From the NCBI GenBank assembly GCA_959347315.1, contig OY365810.1:708001-772000 (forward strand): DNA of 64,000 bases. Direction: 5' to 3'. Shown one piece after another: positions 45,186-55,639 of this stretch. Under the pieces are notes generated by a model. That model was not told where the DNA came from. It made no database searches and saw nothing but the letters and a program-made list of their open reading frames with translations. This stretch comes from Bimastos eiseni (lineage: Eukaryota; Annelida; Clitellata; Crassiclitellata; Lumbricidae). A program made the translations under genes and the position numbers. Numbering within the stretch: position 1 is the stretch's first letter; each line of letters begins with the position of its first letter.

Positions 45186-45974
45186 ATGGAAGAGAATATA
45201 GAAACTACACTGGCTCGGAAGTCGCCCATGATAAAAAGGCCCAAGATTACGGTAAACATCTCCATATGCAGGTTATCAGAAACCAAATGGTCAGACAATG
45301 GCCACTTCAAGACACTAAATGGACACACAGTGCTCTCCTCAGGTAAGACAAACAGGGAACACCATGGAGTAGCCATCTGGATGAACAAGAATGTTGCCTC
45401 TAGTCTAATATCTTACAATCCAGTGAGCAACAGAGTAATGACAGCCACAGTTTCATCTAGACCAAGAAACGTGACAGTGATACGATGCTATGCACCAACA
45501 GCAGACAAGCCAGATGAAGAAATCAATCAATTCTACACAGAGTTAAAAATCAGGTCATTGCAGAGACCCCCAAACGAAACATATTATTGATTACAGAAGA
45601 TTTTAATGCTACAGTCGGCGAGGGTGCATTGGAAACCGATGTTCTCAGAAAATATGGGCACAGAAAAAGAAACAACAGAGGACAAACTTTGGTGGATTTC
45701 TGCACACAACACAATCACCAATACGTTTTCTCGACTGCACAATAGACATAGATATACTTGGAGAAGCCCAGATAGAAACACCGGATCGCAAATCGACTAC
45801 ATCCTGATTAATACACATTGGAAACAATCGATGAATAACGGCCGCATATGCCTCGGTCCAGATTGTGACTCAGACCACAATCTAGTAATACTGACAATGC
45901 ATTTTAGATTCAAAAAGAAACGAACCATCAAACCTCTTCTCCTAGACTTCGCAAACTCAGAAACAATCAGATAG
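45186..45974 (+). pseudogene. LINE endonuclease, copy 3
   Basis: CRLSETKWSDNGHF (Glu motif), YNPVSNRVM, VIRCYAPTADKPDEE, then after a frameshift near 45580 EDFNATVGEG (GDFN altered to EDFN), YTWRSPDRN, QIDYILIN and DSDHNLVI with the catalytic Asp-His kept. The N-terminal WN motif is missing. Confidence 0.75.
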
Positions 45975-46489
45975 AACAGCAATACCAAGTTGAAATAACT
46001 AACAGATTCGAAGCACTTGAGGGAATTGCCCAACCACACACACCAGATGAACTATGGCAACAACTTAAAAGGATCACTCTGAGTGCCGCCAAAACAACAC
46101 TACTGAAGAACTGCGACAAGTGAAAGAATTGGATCTCCAGTGACACCTTTGAATTAATAAGAAAGAAAAGAGATGCAAAAACAAAGTCTCCACAAGAGTA
46201 CAAAATTCTATGAAATGAGGTTCAACGGATGTTACGAAAAGACAAGCAGCCGCAATTGGAGACATTATGCAACGAGCTGGAGGAGAACGAAAGGAAAGGT
46301 AACACCAGACCTGTATTCCAAATGGTGAAGAAGCTCACTGGCTCATTCAAGCCTCGAAACCACAGCCATCAATGACAACAACAACAAAAAAGTTGTTGAA
46401 CCGGAAAAAGTAAACCAAAGATGGAAAGAATATTGCAAAGGACTCTACAGCAATGAAAATGAGGAAAAGACATAAAAATCGAAATACAA

Positions 46490-47690
46490 GAAAAGGAACC
46501 ACCGCCACTAAAAGAAGAGATAAAACGAGCCATATTGAAAGCAGCTATGCGGAAGTCCCCAGGCCCAGATGGTGTAGCTGCTGAGCTGTTTAGATTAGGT
46601 GGAGAAATGACTCAGACAAAACTACATGAGATATATGTGAATGTAAGGGAGACCGGGAATTGGCCAGAAGAATGGTCACAGTCAATTTTTATTCCACTGC
46701 CGAAGAAAGGAAATCTAGTTCACTGTGGTAATCACGTAACAATTGCGCTAGTCTCACATGCCAGTAAGATTTTTTTACGAGTGATACTGGAACGCATCCA
46801 GACGAAGCTGGAACAGAGATCGCTGAAGAACAGGCTCGCTTTAGGCCAAGAAGAGGTACGCAAGATCAAATTGTGAACTTAAGAATCATCTTCGAGAAAG
46901 GAAACATTCACTGTACCTCTGCTTCATTGACTTTACAAAAGCTTTTGACATGATTTAACACGATCAACTATGGATAACCATGATGGAGATGGGTTTCCCA
47001 CCCCACCTCATTCAGCTATTGTGAAATCTCTACAAACAGCAATGAGCTACTGTAAAGACAGACGGAATTATGTCGACATGGTTTAGTATCAAGAAAAGAG
47101 TCCGACAAGGGATGTAATTTATCACCAAGCCTGTTTAACATTCTGGCAGAGCAGGTAATGCGAAAAGCACTACTAGGTTAGCACAAGGGATTCAGGATTG
47201 GAGGAAAGACCATAAATAACCTTAGATAAGCTGATGACATCATGCTACTGGCCACTTCACCAGAGGATTTACAGGACTTGGAGCAACGTGTTGAGATATC
47301 AGCAAAAGAATACAGTATGCTGATTAACGTAGTAAAGACAAAAGTAATGAAAAATAGCAATGATGCAATTTTGATCAAGGTGGACGAATACAAACTGGAA
47401 CAAGTGGACTCATTTACATACTTGGGGAACAGAGTAACGAAGGACGGGGACTGCGCGATTGAGGTAAAATCAAGATTAGCAGCTAATCTTGATTTTACCT
47501 CATATGGTATGGGAATACCTCATATGATATGGGAATGTCAGTCATGTTTAAGTTGGTAAGCATCTGGAAGAATAAATCAGTCAGTACTAAAACCAAACTG
47601 CGACTCATGAAGGCCTTGGCTTGGCCAGTAGCAGCGTATGGTTGTGAGGTGTGGACAATAAAGAAAGAAGAAGAGAAACGTATACAAGCA
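46490..47690 (+). pseudogene. LINE reverse transcriptase, copy 3
   Basis: MRKSPGPDGVAAELF (46545), NWPEEWSQSIFIPLPKKG (46650), a LYLCFIDFTKAFD-type motif A (46915, another frame), an RVRQG motif B near 47100, LR-ADD near 47225 with a stop in place of the tyrosine, DSFTYLGNRVTKDGDC (47410) and YGCEVWTIKKEEEKR (47640). A 41-bp perfect palindrome (47461-47501) interrupts the thumb region. Confidence 0.75.
47461..47501. repeat. Perfect 41-bp palindrome inside the LINE
   Basis: Arms 47461-47480 and 47482-47501 are exact reverse complements around a single A. The coding text before it (AIEVKSRLA) fits the LINE, while the second arm is foreign to the frame, so a snap-back duplication is likely. TATGGGAAT then repeats twice just after it. 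Confidence 0.9.
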
Positions 47691-47734
47691 TTTGAGAAAA
47701 AGTGCATGAGGAAACTGTTCAAACAAAACATCAT

Positions 47735-48400
47735 AGGATTTATGCGAGGCAAAAATATTGATATCATCGGCAAAAAGAAGGAAGTGAAGCAGAGATGAAG
47801 CATTCGTTAAAAAGTCATTAATAAAAATTAAGAAGAGGAGGGGACCTAAAATTGAACCTTGGGGAACACCATACCATACAAGTTTTAAGGATGATAACAG
47901 GCTGTTGCAGAACACTTGCTGGTGCCTTGTGAAGGTAGCTATGAAACCAGTTCAGAGCCAATCCGCAAATTCCTATATTTTCCATTCTTAACAGGAGGAG
48001 TTTATGGTCGACAGTGTCAAAAGCTTTGGCGATATCAATGAAAATGCCTATGGGATATTCATTATTATCAATCGCTTTAGAGATATTATCCTGAAGATTA
48101 ACTAAAGACATAGCAGTTGAATATCCGGACTGAAAGCCATGCTGAGTTGCGCAAAGTATATTTTGATTTATAATAAAGTCATAGTTTTATATACATTGTT
48201 TTTACAAGTAGTTTGGTAAAAAACGGTAAGACAGAGATAGGCCTGTAGTTTTTAACGTCATCCCTAGGACCCCGTTTATATATCGGGATGATTTTAGCAA
48301 TTTTGAGAGCTTCAGGAATTATACCAGTTGTTAAAGTACAGTTAATAATAGCCGCTCATGTGGATGAATGATATTCACTTGAATATCATCATGATCTTTG
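47735..48400 (-). pseudogene. CR1-like LINE RT fragment (minus strand)
   Basis: Minus-strand order: EALKIAKIIPIYKRGPRDD and NYRPISVLPFF (48250-48330), IFIDIAKAFDTVDHKLLL (motif A, about 48010-48050), WYGVPQGSILGPLLFLIF (motif B, about 47840-47880) and FLLFADDINIFA (motif C, about 47745-47775). The motifs themselves are intact but frames shift between them. It is 3'-truncated at the junction with the plus-strand RTE copy. Confidence 0.85.
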
Positions 48401-48919
48401 GATGTAGAACATATGGAACCAACCTCCAACAGCCATCAAAGGGACAGGCATTATAATCTCCTGCTTGAGTTGATGGTTGACTAAATGATACATCTTCAAC
48501 TGTGGATTCAGCACACCTAAACTGTCTCCTGGCTAGAAATTCGGCTTATCTTCATAACAGATGGACCTGAGAAAGTATAATTTTATCTAAAATAAATTCA
48601 GCTTATCTTGATAATGGATTGACCTCAAAAGAAGTATAATTTATAATTATATGTAAAAGATAAATTCAACATTGACATCGATCCAGCTTTCTCTTTAAGC
48701 ATAAATCCAACATTGACATCGATCCATCTTTCTCTTTAAGCATAACACCATCATATATGTGCCAGTTTTTTTACCCAAAACCATTTTATTCTGTCACCCT
48801 GCTTGACAATTAGCTTGAGCCTTTTAGTCATGGGCACTGTATCAGAGGGCCTGACTCCATTGCATTGTTTTTAGAGTTCTGATACTTATTTCACTTAGAA
48901 GGTAGATACTGATTTAAGG

Positions 48920-50357
48920 CAGCGTTTCCCAAACTGTGTTTTGCGGAACCCTAGGGTTCTGTGAGGTGACGACATGGGTTCCGTGGAAAACTTCCAGTGT
49001 GAACAGATTTTTTTTTTGAAGCTGCTATATAGGTCACTTTATAAAATTTATAATGTCTTCTATTACAAATGAATGTTCTAGATTGCAAACTGGCAATATC
49101 AATATGTAGTAAGATGCAATGTTGTAAGGCACGCAAGCAGTTAAACAGATTGACTACTACGGATATGACGTAGTGATATGCCAGATAAAAGTTGGTGTTT
49201 TTTATTTAGAGAGATTAAGTTTTTAACAAAAGTGTTTTGTGAAATAATATTATAGTAGCATTTTTAATTTTTTTTAGTTAAACATTAACAGACTTTGCCA
49301 GTAGAAGAAGCAAAAGCATAGTAGCCCTACACATAAACATTCAAAAACTTGGAGCATATTTTTGCCTATATTGTGATGCGGTTTACTTCATAAGTTCGTT
49401 AAGAATAATCTCAAAACAATTTAAAATAAATTACACGAATATTCCATAGGAGAATTTTGCTTAACATCTGCATATAACTTGATATGGAAGAGAGGTAAAA
49501 TCTTATTTTAGCATCGTAAATTACCCATGTTAATAAATAGCGTCAAACAGAAAATGTTTTATCAACCTAGCTCACATTTAAACGGATTTCTTTTCACCAA
49601 TCTCGCTTCTACTACCGATGCTAAAGAGGCTTAACCTGATTTCACATGGAGAATAATTTCCGTTTAACAGGGAGCTGGACTGATGAAAAGAACCATGCTG
49701 AAATGGAAGCCAGAATGATGTAAAATAGTGCTCAGATGGAAGTTGGATTGACGAAAAGATGTCCTCCTTATGCAATGATGAAAGGATGCAATGCAGAAAA
49801 TAATCATGCGCAAATAGAAGCTGGAAAAAAATGAGAATTTTATTTGATGTGGAACCTGTCCCGTTATTCTCGCTTCCATTTCGGTGGAAATCCCTTCATC
49901 ATTTTCGCATCCATTTAAGCAGAAATTCCAACATCAATCCAAGTTCGTGTAATGCAGAATTCTTTACGTTATTCTTGGGCCCAGTGAAACATGCAATTTT
50001 TCATCAATCCAGCTCCGAATTAAACACAAATATTGTCATCAATTCAGATAAACATAAACATAAACACTTAAACATAATTCTTTTCATCAATCCAGTTTTG
50101 ATTAATGCAGGAATCTTTGTTAAAATCATGTTTCAAACAACGGCAATAATTGACGACGCAAAAATAAGATTTAACCGAAAGAGAATTTATATGGACTTAT
50201 ATCATTGTCATCGACATTTGTCAGGCCTATTATTAATCTAGGCCTAAATTTGATAATATCTACTTGCTCAAGCGTTGTACCTGGTTTTGAACGGGCTTCT
50301 GCAAAACATTTTTTAGATCAAAAGGGTTCTGTGGCCAAAAAATATTGGGAAACGCTG
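48920..50357. mobile_element. Non-autonomous hAT element with perfect 8-bp TSD
   Basis: Ends CAGCGTTTCCCAA (48920) and TTGGGAAACGCTG (to 50357) are inverted repeats, flanked by ATTTAAGG on both sides (48912-48919, 50358-50365). CAG...CTG ends with an 8-bp duplication are typical of hAT transposons. 1438 bp. The interior holds T-rich units ATCAATCCAGCTTC related to the minisatellite at 44.4 kb. No transposase was recognised. Confidence 0.9.
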
Positions 50358-50365
50358 ATTTAAGG

Positions 50366-50950
50366 TATTTAAGACCAAATTTTTTTTCAATTGTTCATAT
50401 CAGTTCAGTTTTAGTTTTGCTAACGGATGGTAAATTAACTAGTCGGAAATATGGCCTTCCCAATTTTTCCGATTTCTGTTGAATATGAAAAACTAGAAAG
50501 ACTACCAGCCCAAGCATACAGGCTTATTCTACAGCAAGTTGTTTTTAACATAATGTTTTGTGCAAATTTCAACACAAACTGTTTGATAGGAAAAAAGTTA
50601 TGAGCCGTAAAAGATTGGAGAGATATCTTATTGCCAAATATTTTCATATGCATTTCCCATGTATCTTTTAGGGGGCTGTGGGGGACCACTTCCTGTTATT
50701 AGATTGACATAAAAATTTCACTGAACACTTCTTACACCAATTCACATAAACTAGAAGGTGTGCGATGAAAAATGGGGAACAATTTTTTTCGGGCCAACCT
50801 ACCATGCATGTAAATGTATACACATGCATACGTAAGATGAAGGCAATGAAACTTAGCCTAAACCCCTATAAAACTTAACAGATTTGCCTGGAACTATGCA
50901 ACAGAGCTCTGTTGCAGCTTGATCATCAATTGATGGCTCACTACTCTCAC
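50366..50950. other. Intron 1 stretch, nothing recognised
   Basis: Non-coding sequence between two hAT-type elements. The minus-strand open frame at 50435-50689 has no recognisable motif. Confidence 0.4.
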
Positions 50951-50954
50951 TACT

Positions 50955-52556
50955 ATATCTGCGCCGATATTAAAATTCTATTTTTTATTTTATGGTATTA
51001 TTTTCAGTCTTTAAGGGCAAAATGATGACTGTCCCATTATTTTCTCAAGCCTATAAATTGATAATTTCCCCCTATCCCTCCGCCTCTCGATCGCAGCGCT
51101 AATGAAAGGCTTTGCACCCGCTTAATTACCCTGAGCAGCTACGTGTATATTGCCTCTCTTGGCTACTAACTGGCCACTGGTGGCACCTTGTTGAGGCTCT
51201 AGTAGACCAAAGTGAGAGGTCGTAACTGTGGCTTGTGTGGCGAAGGGAATAGCACATATATTATATTAATATATATCAATAAAGAGAGAATTCTGTCTGT
51301 CTTTGTCCAGCGAAGCATTAGCACAGTTTTAGAGCTATTCGCTCGAAACCTTCGAGGAACACCGGACACACACAGTCGAGGGGTTCGTAAAAACCGCCAC
51401 CGACCTTCTTCCTGGCCTCCAGGGCCAAAAACCTGTCTCAGGACCCAGAGAAAAGTTTCCTTCTCAGTCGCTAGTAGCATCTCGCCGAAACACCTGCATG
51501 TGATATCTCTCTGCCACAACTTTTCGTTCAGGAGATATACGTTTGTACGGTCAGGTGGGTTTGTACCTGGTACGCATTTGCACACTTTTACAGCTATTGA
51601 CTCTAAACCTTCGCCGTTCGCTCAGGGAATGAATGGACGGTTTGGGAGATATACGTTTGCACAGTCGCTCAGGTCGGTATGTACTTTGTATGCATCTAAA
51701 CACATATACAGATATTGACTAAACAATCGCCGTTCGCCCGGGGAATGAATGGATGGTTTGGAAAATATACGTTTGCACAGTTGCTCAGGGGGCATGTACT
51801 TTGTACTAATTTGCACACTTTTACAGCTATTGACTCTAAACCGCAGTTCGCTTGGGGAATGAATGGACGGTGTGGGAGATATACGTCTGCACAGTCACTG
51901 AGGTCGGTATGTACTTTGCACACTTTTAAACCTATCAACTCGAAACCTTTGCCATTCACTCGGGCAACACCTCGAACACCCAGTAGGAGGGTTAGTAAAG
52001 CCTACAGCTGCCAGCTTCCTTCTCTCTAGGATCAAAAACCAGTCTCAACCTGGGCGAATGTCGGGTGCCTCAGCATGTTGGTTAGAGATAGAAAGTGATC
52101 GCATGTCTGAATTTGCTACCAGTGACGTTGAAATCATAATAGTTCAAGGTTTAATTTCACATGGTGCGGCAGAGAATGTCTTTTGCGTGTACCCATACCA
52201 TTTTAGGCCTAGTTGGTTCACCTGCGAAGATCAGTTGCTTACAAAAGAGAAGAAGAGGCATAATTGTTTATTATATTTCGTAATGCATAACTAGCATTTT
52301 TCTTGCCTATTTCTAACATTGAAAGTAAACCACTAACCATTATTATGGCTAACGCAAGCAGTAAAAAGTCGTATATATATGTGCTACAATAGTAGGCAGT
52401 AGCAGTAGGCCAATCTTATGTAACCAGACATCTTGGAAAACAAAATGAAATGATCAATAATCGGTATCGGCATCTATAACCGGTATCAGTAATTTCAATA
52501 ATCGGCAATACCCTGTATCGGCATAATCGGCACAAAGTGATATCGGTACAGCTCTA
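50955..52556 (-). mobile_element. Reversed relative of the 40.5-kb hAT element, with nested repeat
   Basis: The right end ATCGGTACAGCTCTA (to 52556) and 52380-52556 match the reverse complement of 40490-40660 (shared AGGCAGTAGCAGTA, CCAGACATCTTGG). The left part (50955-51020, GCGCCGATATTAAAA, TTTTCAGTCTTTAAG) matches the reverse complement of about 41130-41200. The far left terminus is missing or too diverged, so no TSD is seen. A tandem-repeat block (about 51200-52030) is inserted inside. Confidence 0.7.
51290..51965. repeat. Tandem array, about 110-125-bp units
   Basis: Units with GCACA-TTTTA-AGCTATT, CTC-AAACCTTCGCCGTTCGC, GGGAATGAATGGACGG and AGATATACGTTTGCACAGT recur about four times. 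The half-unit GCATTTGCACACTTTTA is related to the dispersed repeat at 40.2 kb. Because unit lengths keep frame, long open frames run through it (51212-52029), but they are repeat translations, not a gene. Confidence 0.85.
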
Positions 52557-52842
52557 GTTTTACGAAATACAAAAATTTTAACAGATTTGTAGGCTATGAT
52601 TTTCATGAACTTGCACATATAACTTTTTATTGCAGACACAGAAATGTCATTGGTGAAAATTTCACAGTGGTCAACTGCTTCTTTGCTTGTAAATCATTTT
52701 CTGCAGTTGACCCATTTGACAGCGTCATACTCTACCGCTGTACATAGATTATTTCGTGGCTTAATTCACAACTGATTTGCTGGTATGCATCTAAATTGTT
52801 AAGTAATTTCCTAATCTATGCTGAAGTTCTACACATCTACAT

Positions 52843-54484
52843 CAGCGATTCCCAACCTGTGGCCCGTGGGAAAAAAGTGGCCCGCCAGGCATCAAAAAGT
52901 GGCCCTCGACCAATCAAAGATTAAAAAAATATACATGCAAAAAATGGATATTTGATAGAATAATTATTTTCTATTATAAACTATTATATTTTTTTGACGT
53001 TTATAAGTAACATCAAATGTACTATTGTAGTTCAATTATGACAATAATCTATGTTTTAGTACATCTCTAGACAAGAAATTAGTCTATGCCAGCAAGCAGC
53101 CGCTAATACTTAAGTATTCCTTCTTGTGAAAGAACCCCTAGTGTATTTGGTCCATGTCTAACACAAGTATAGGCCTACATTAAATTAGTTAAATGAAAGA
53201 TAAGATTAGCGGCTTAGCCTACTATAATTCGCTTTTAGTGTCTAACTAATCTTCAACCGGACATTGAAAAACTTACAAACAATATTCAACACTAAAAATG
53301 GCATTTTCATTATTAATGTAAACAGTGATTAAACTTTCAAATAAACATTAATAATCTAAAATGATTTAACAGGATGTTCAATTTATTATTATTATTACTA
53401 TTATTAATAAATTTGTAACGCGCACAAGGTCACGCCTAAATGTGAATCTGAGGCGCGGATAGTCAGTCGCCAGGAGAAGATGCAATTAGATTTCCAAATC
53501 CTTGAAAGCCAAAGAGAAATAGTGAGTTTTGAGTCGCTTTGTGAAGGAAGGAAGTGAATTTGAGCTACGAAGAGAGAGTGGCAGTCGATTCCATTCCCTA
53601 GGAGCAGAGACATGAAATGCACGAGAGCCCATAACTGTTCTGCATTGTGGTTCAACTAAAAGACCTGTACTTGATGATCGTAAGCAACGAGGAGGAATGT
53701 AAGGAGTTAGTAGAGTATGAATATAGGTAGGTGTACTGGTGATGATGGCTTTGTAGGTCAAACAAGCTAACTTAAATTTGATTCTGAATTCAACAGGGAG
53801 CCAATGCAGCTGGTGGAGTAGGGCAGAGGAGCATGTTCGTAGTGGAACACGTAGCACTACTCGAACTAACGTATCTTGGATACGTTGAAGCCTTTTGAGT
53901 TCAAGGTCTGAGAGACCGACAAAAAGTGAATTAGCATAATCGAGGCGAGAGGAGACAAGTGAGTAGGCTATAGTTTTAGACATATTTTGAGTTAGAGCCG
54001 ACCTTATGTGACGTATTGCCCTGATGTAGTAGAAACAAGATTTACAAAGGCTTGTTATGTGAGGTCGAAATGTGAGCATGCTGTCGAGGGTAACCCCACG
54101 TGTTTTGACAGAGTCTGAAAGCGACACAGCAGTGCCTGCCAGTTCAATGCTAGAGAGCATAGAGAAAGAACGCAGGCGTTGACATGAGCCAAATACAATT
54201 GCTTCAGACTTGTCTGGGTTTATGGCCAAACCATTGAAACAGAACCATGCATATATGGATGAGAGGCATTCTTCCAGTTTTAGTTTACCAGACTGATCAG
54301 TGTGTGACAGAGCAATATGGAGCTGAGTATCATCTGCATACAGTTGTAATTGAATTCCAAAATTTGATTCTATTCTAAACAAAAAATCTGTTAAAATTTG
54401 AAATAATTCTGTTAACCTTGTGGCCAATCATGTCCTCTAACTAAATAAAAGTAGCCCTAAGTCAAAAAAGGTTGGACACCACTG
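52843..54484. mobile_element. hAT-type element interrupted by an L2-like LINE
   Basis: Ends CAGCGATTCCCAACCTGTGG (52843) and GGTTGGACACCACTG (to 54484) are CAG...CTG inverted termini, flanked by ATCTACAT and ATCAACAT (52835-52842, 54485-54492; 7 of 8 match). No transposase. Without the nested LINE (about 53385-54356) it is about 670 bp. Confidence 0.75.
53385..54356 (-). mobile_element. 5'-truncated L2-like LINE nested in a hAT element
   Basis: Homologous to 55640-56607 with only about five differences seen by eye in 950 bp. On the minus strand it encodes the RT end from the LYADDTQL motif to the C-terminal stop (about 285 codons), then a short 3' UTR and an (ATT)n tail at 53385-53410. Being inside the hAT element, it is the younger insertion. 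Confidence 0.9.
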
Positions 54485-54492
54485 ATCAACAT

Positions 54493-54960
54493 GAAAACTA
54501 TTTAGCTACTGCCTTGCTGAGTCGCTAATGCTTAACACCCATGGCTACGTCTTGGGCACACATAGGGGACTGCTCTCTTCTTCTTTCTTCACGACATAAA
54601 ACTTTATAAAACCACTAGAAGAAAGCTGCAGTTTGTCGTTATATGGATTGGCAGAACCTGTTGTCATTCAACAGCACAAGACACGAAATGCTTTGGGTGG
54701 TTCATTGCAATGGACAAGTGTTGTGTGAGTAGAAAAGATATCATAAACTTTGATTGCAATTACAATATGAAAACCGTAAATTATAGTGACAGCATATATA
54801 GGACAACCTGAACAATGCGAAACCCAACAGTGTCATAGGCTGAACGTTCAAGGCAGGGAAACAATCAAGAATTGTCACTAAGAAATTCATAGGCTGCATT
54901 AGAAATGTTCAGCTGCATGCAAATATGCACACAGAAGACACACAAAGCATTAAAAATCAC
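54493..54960. other. Intron 1 stretch next to kinase exon 1
   Basis: Non-coding. No repeat or regulatory site recognised. Confidence 0.4.
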
Positions 54961-55396
54961 CATTAAGCGATTTGAGGTCTCTGTGAAGAATGTTCTTTTC
55001 ATGAAGATACGCCATGCCTTGCGCAATCTGAATACTCCAGTTCGTTATAATATGCAACGGAAGAGCAGATGAACACTTATTCAAAACTTTCCTCAAAGAT
55101 CCGCTTCTACCATATTCCATCAGTATGTAATGAGCAAGTGGCTCCAAGCAAACGTCATAAACGGTTATTAAATTAACGTGTTGCAGTGACATCCACTTAA
55201 CACACGCACTTTTTTCATTATTTGCTTCTTGTTCCTTTTTACAATCATCTTCTGAGGTAAACAATCGTTTCTTAATTACACAAGTCTTATTATCCCACAC
55301 AAATGGACCAAAGACATCACCAAATGCGCCTTTTCCAATGAAGCAATCATCAGTTACAAGTTGTTTCCAGTCCTTGTTCTCATGGGTAGCAGCCAT
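54961..55396 (-). CDS. Kinase-CARD gene exon 1: kinase N-lobe to catalytic loop
   Basis: The 436-nt coding part of exon 1 encodes residues 1-145 plus one base. The start is the ATG at 55396, with A at -3 and G at +4. The frame is open upstream to an ATG at 55561, which would add 55 residues, but the later start sits just before the domain. Visible motifs are the glycine loop IGKGAFGDV (residues 20-28), the ATP-binding lysine in CVIKK (K42), LMEYG at the hinge, and HRDLKSLN (138-145) with D140 as proposed catalytic base and N145 as metal ligand. The exon ends AATG followed by GTGATT, which makes valine 146 when joined to exon 2. It lies between an L2-like LINE upstream and hAT elements in intron 1. 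Confidence 0.85.
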
Positions 55397-55639
55397 TGTG
55401 GTTATAAAGAAGAAACGAACTGTAAAACAGCGTCCTTTGCTACAATTCGTGATTTTAGAAATCAGTTGAAATATTTTCTGAAATAAACTGAAATCATAAA
55501 TTATTAAATTCATTATCTCTGATTTTATAATCCCTACACTGAGTGGTGTTGGTAGCATCATTTTATACTTCAGTTACAGTTTCCGAAAATGGTGACATTA
55601 CAAAACGTCACCATTTCAATTACACCCGTCTATTGATAT

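Larger units (their letters stand above)
45000..47700 (+). mobile_element. RTE/BovB-like LINE, copy 3 (diverged, inactive)
   Basis: Same domain order as the copies at 8.2 and 12.7 kb but clearly a different family. Endonuclease 45186-45930, RT 46500-47690. About 200 bp upstream of the first frame may be its leader. The 3' side is cut by a minus-strand CR1-like fragment starting near 47735. Confidence 0.8.
1833..55396 (-). other. Host gene span: kinase-CARD protein, five predicted exons
   Basis: Five minus-strand exons can be joined at GT/AG sites with matching phases (1, 2, 1, 0) to give about 459 codons. The first four give one continuous protein kinase domain from the glycine loop to the end of the C-lobe; the fifth adds a linker and a CARD. 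Family knowledge: kinase plus C-terminal CARD is the RIPK2 layout, a cytosolic signalling kinase of innate immunity, while the kinase core here reads more like MLK/ZAK kinases (TKL group). Acting in CARD-dependent immune or stress signalling is inference. Introns are 10.9, 23.7, 2.4 and 15.1 kb and packed with transposons. More exons could lie left of the window (see the CARD exon). Confidence 0.8.

Noticed and set aside
44729..45388. Minus-strand frames upstream of RTE copy 3
   Set aside because: No recognisable domain; they overlap the LINE leader and the start of its endonuclease.
51212..52029. Two long overlapping open frames with repeated HTFTAIDSKP-like segments
   Set aside because: They follow a tandem repeat whose units keep frame, the opposite strand is also open, and the frames end with the array. 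Not a gene.
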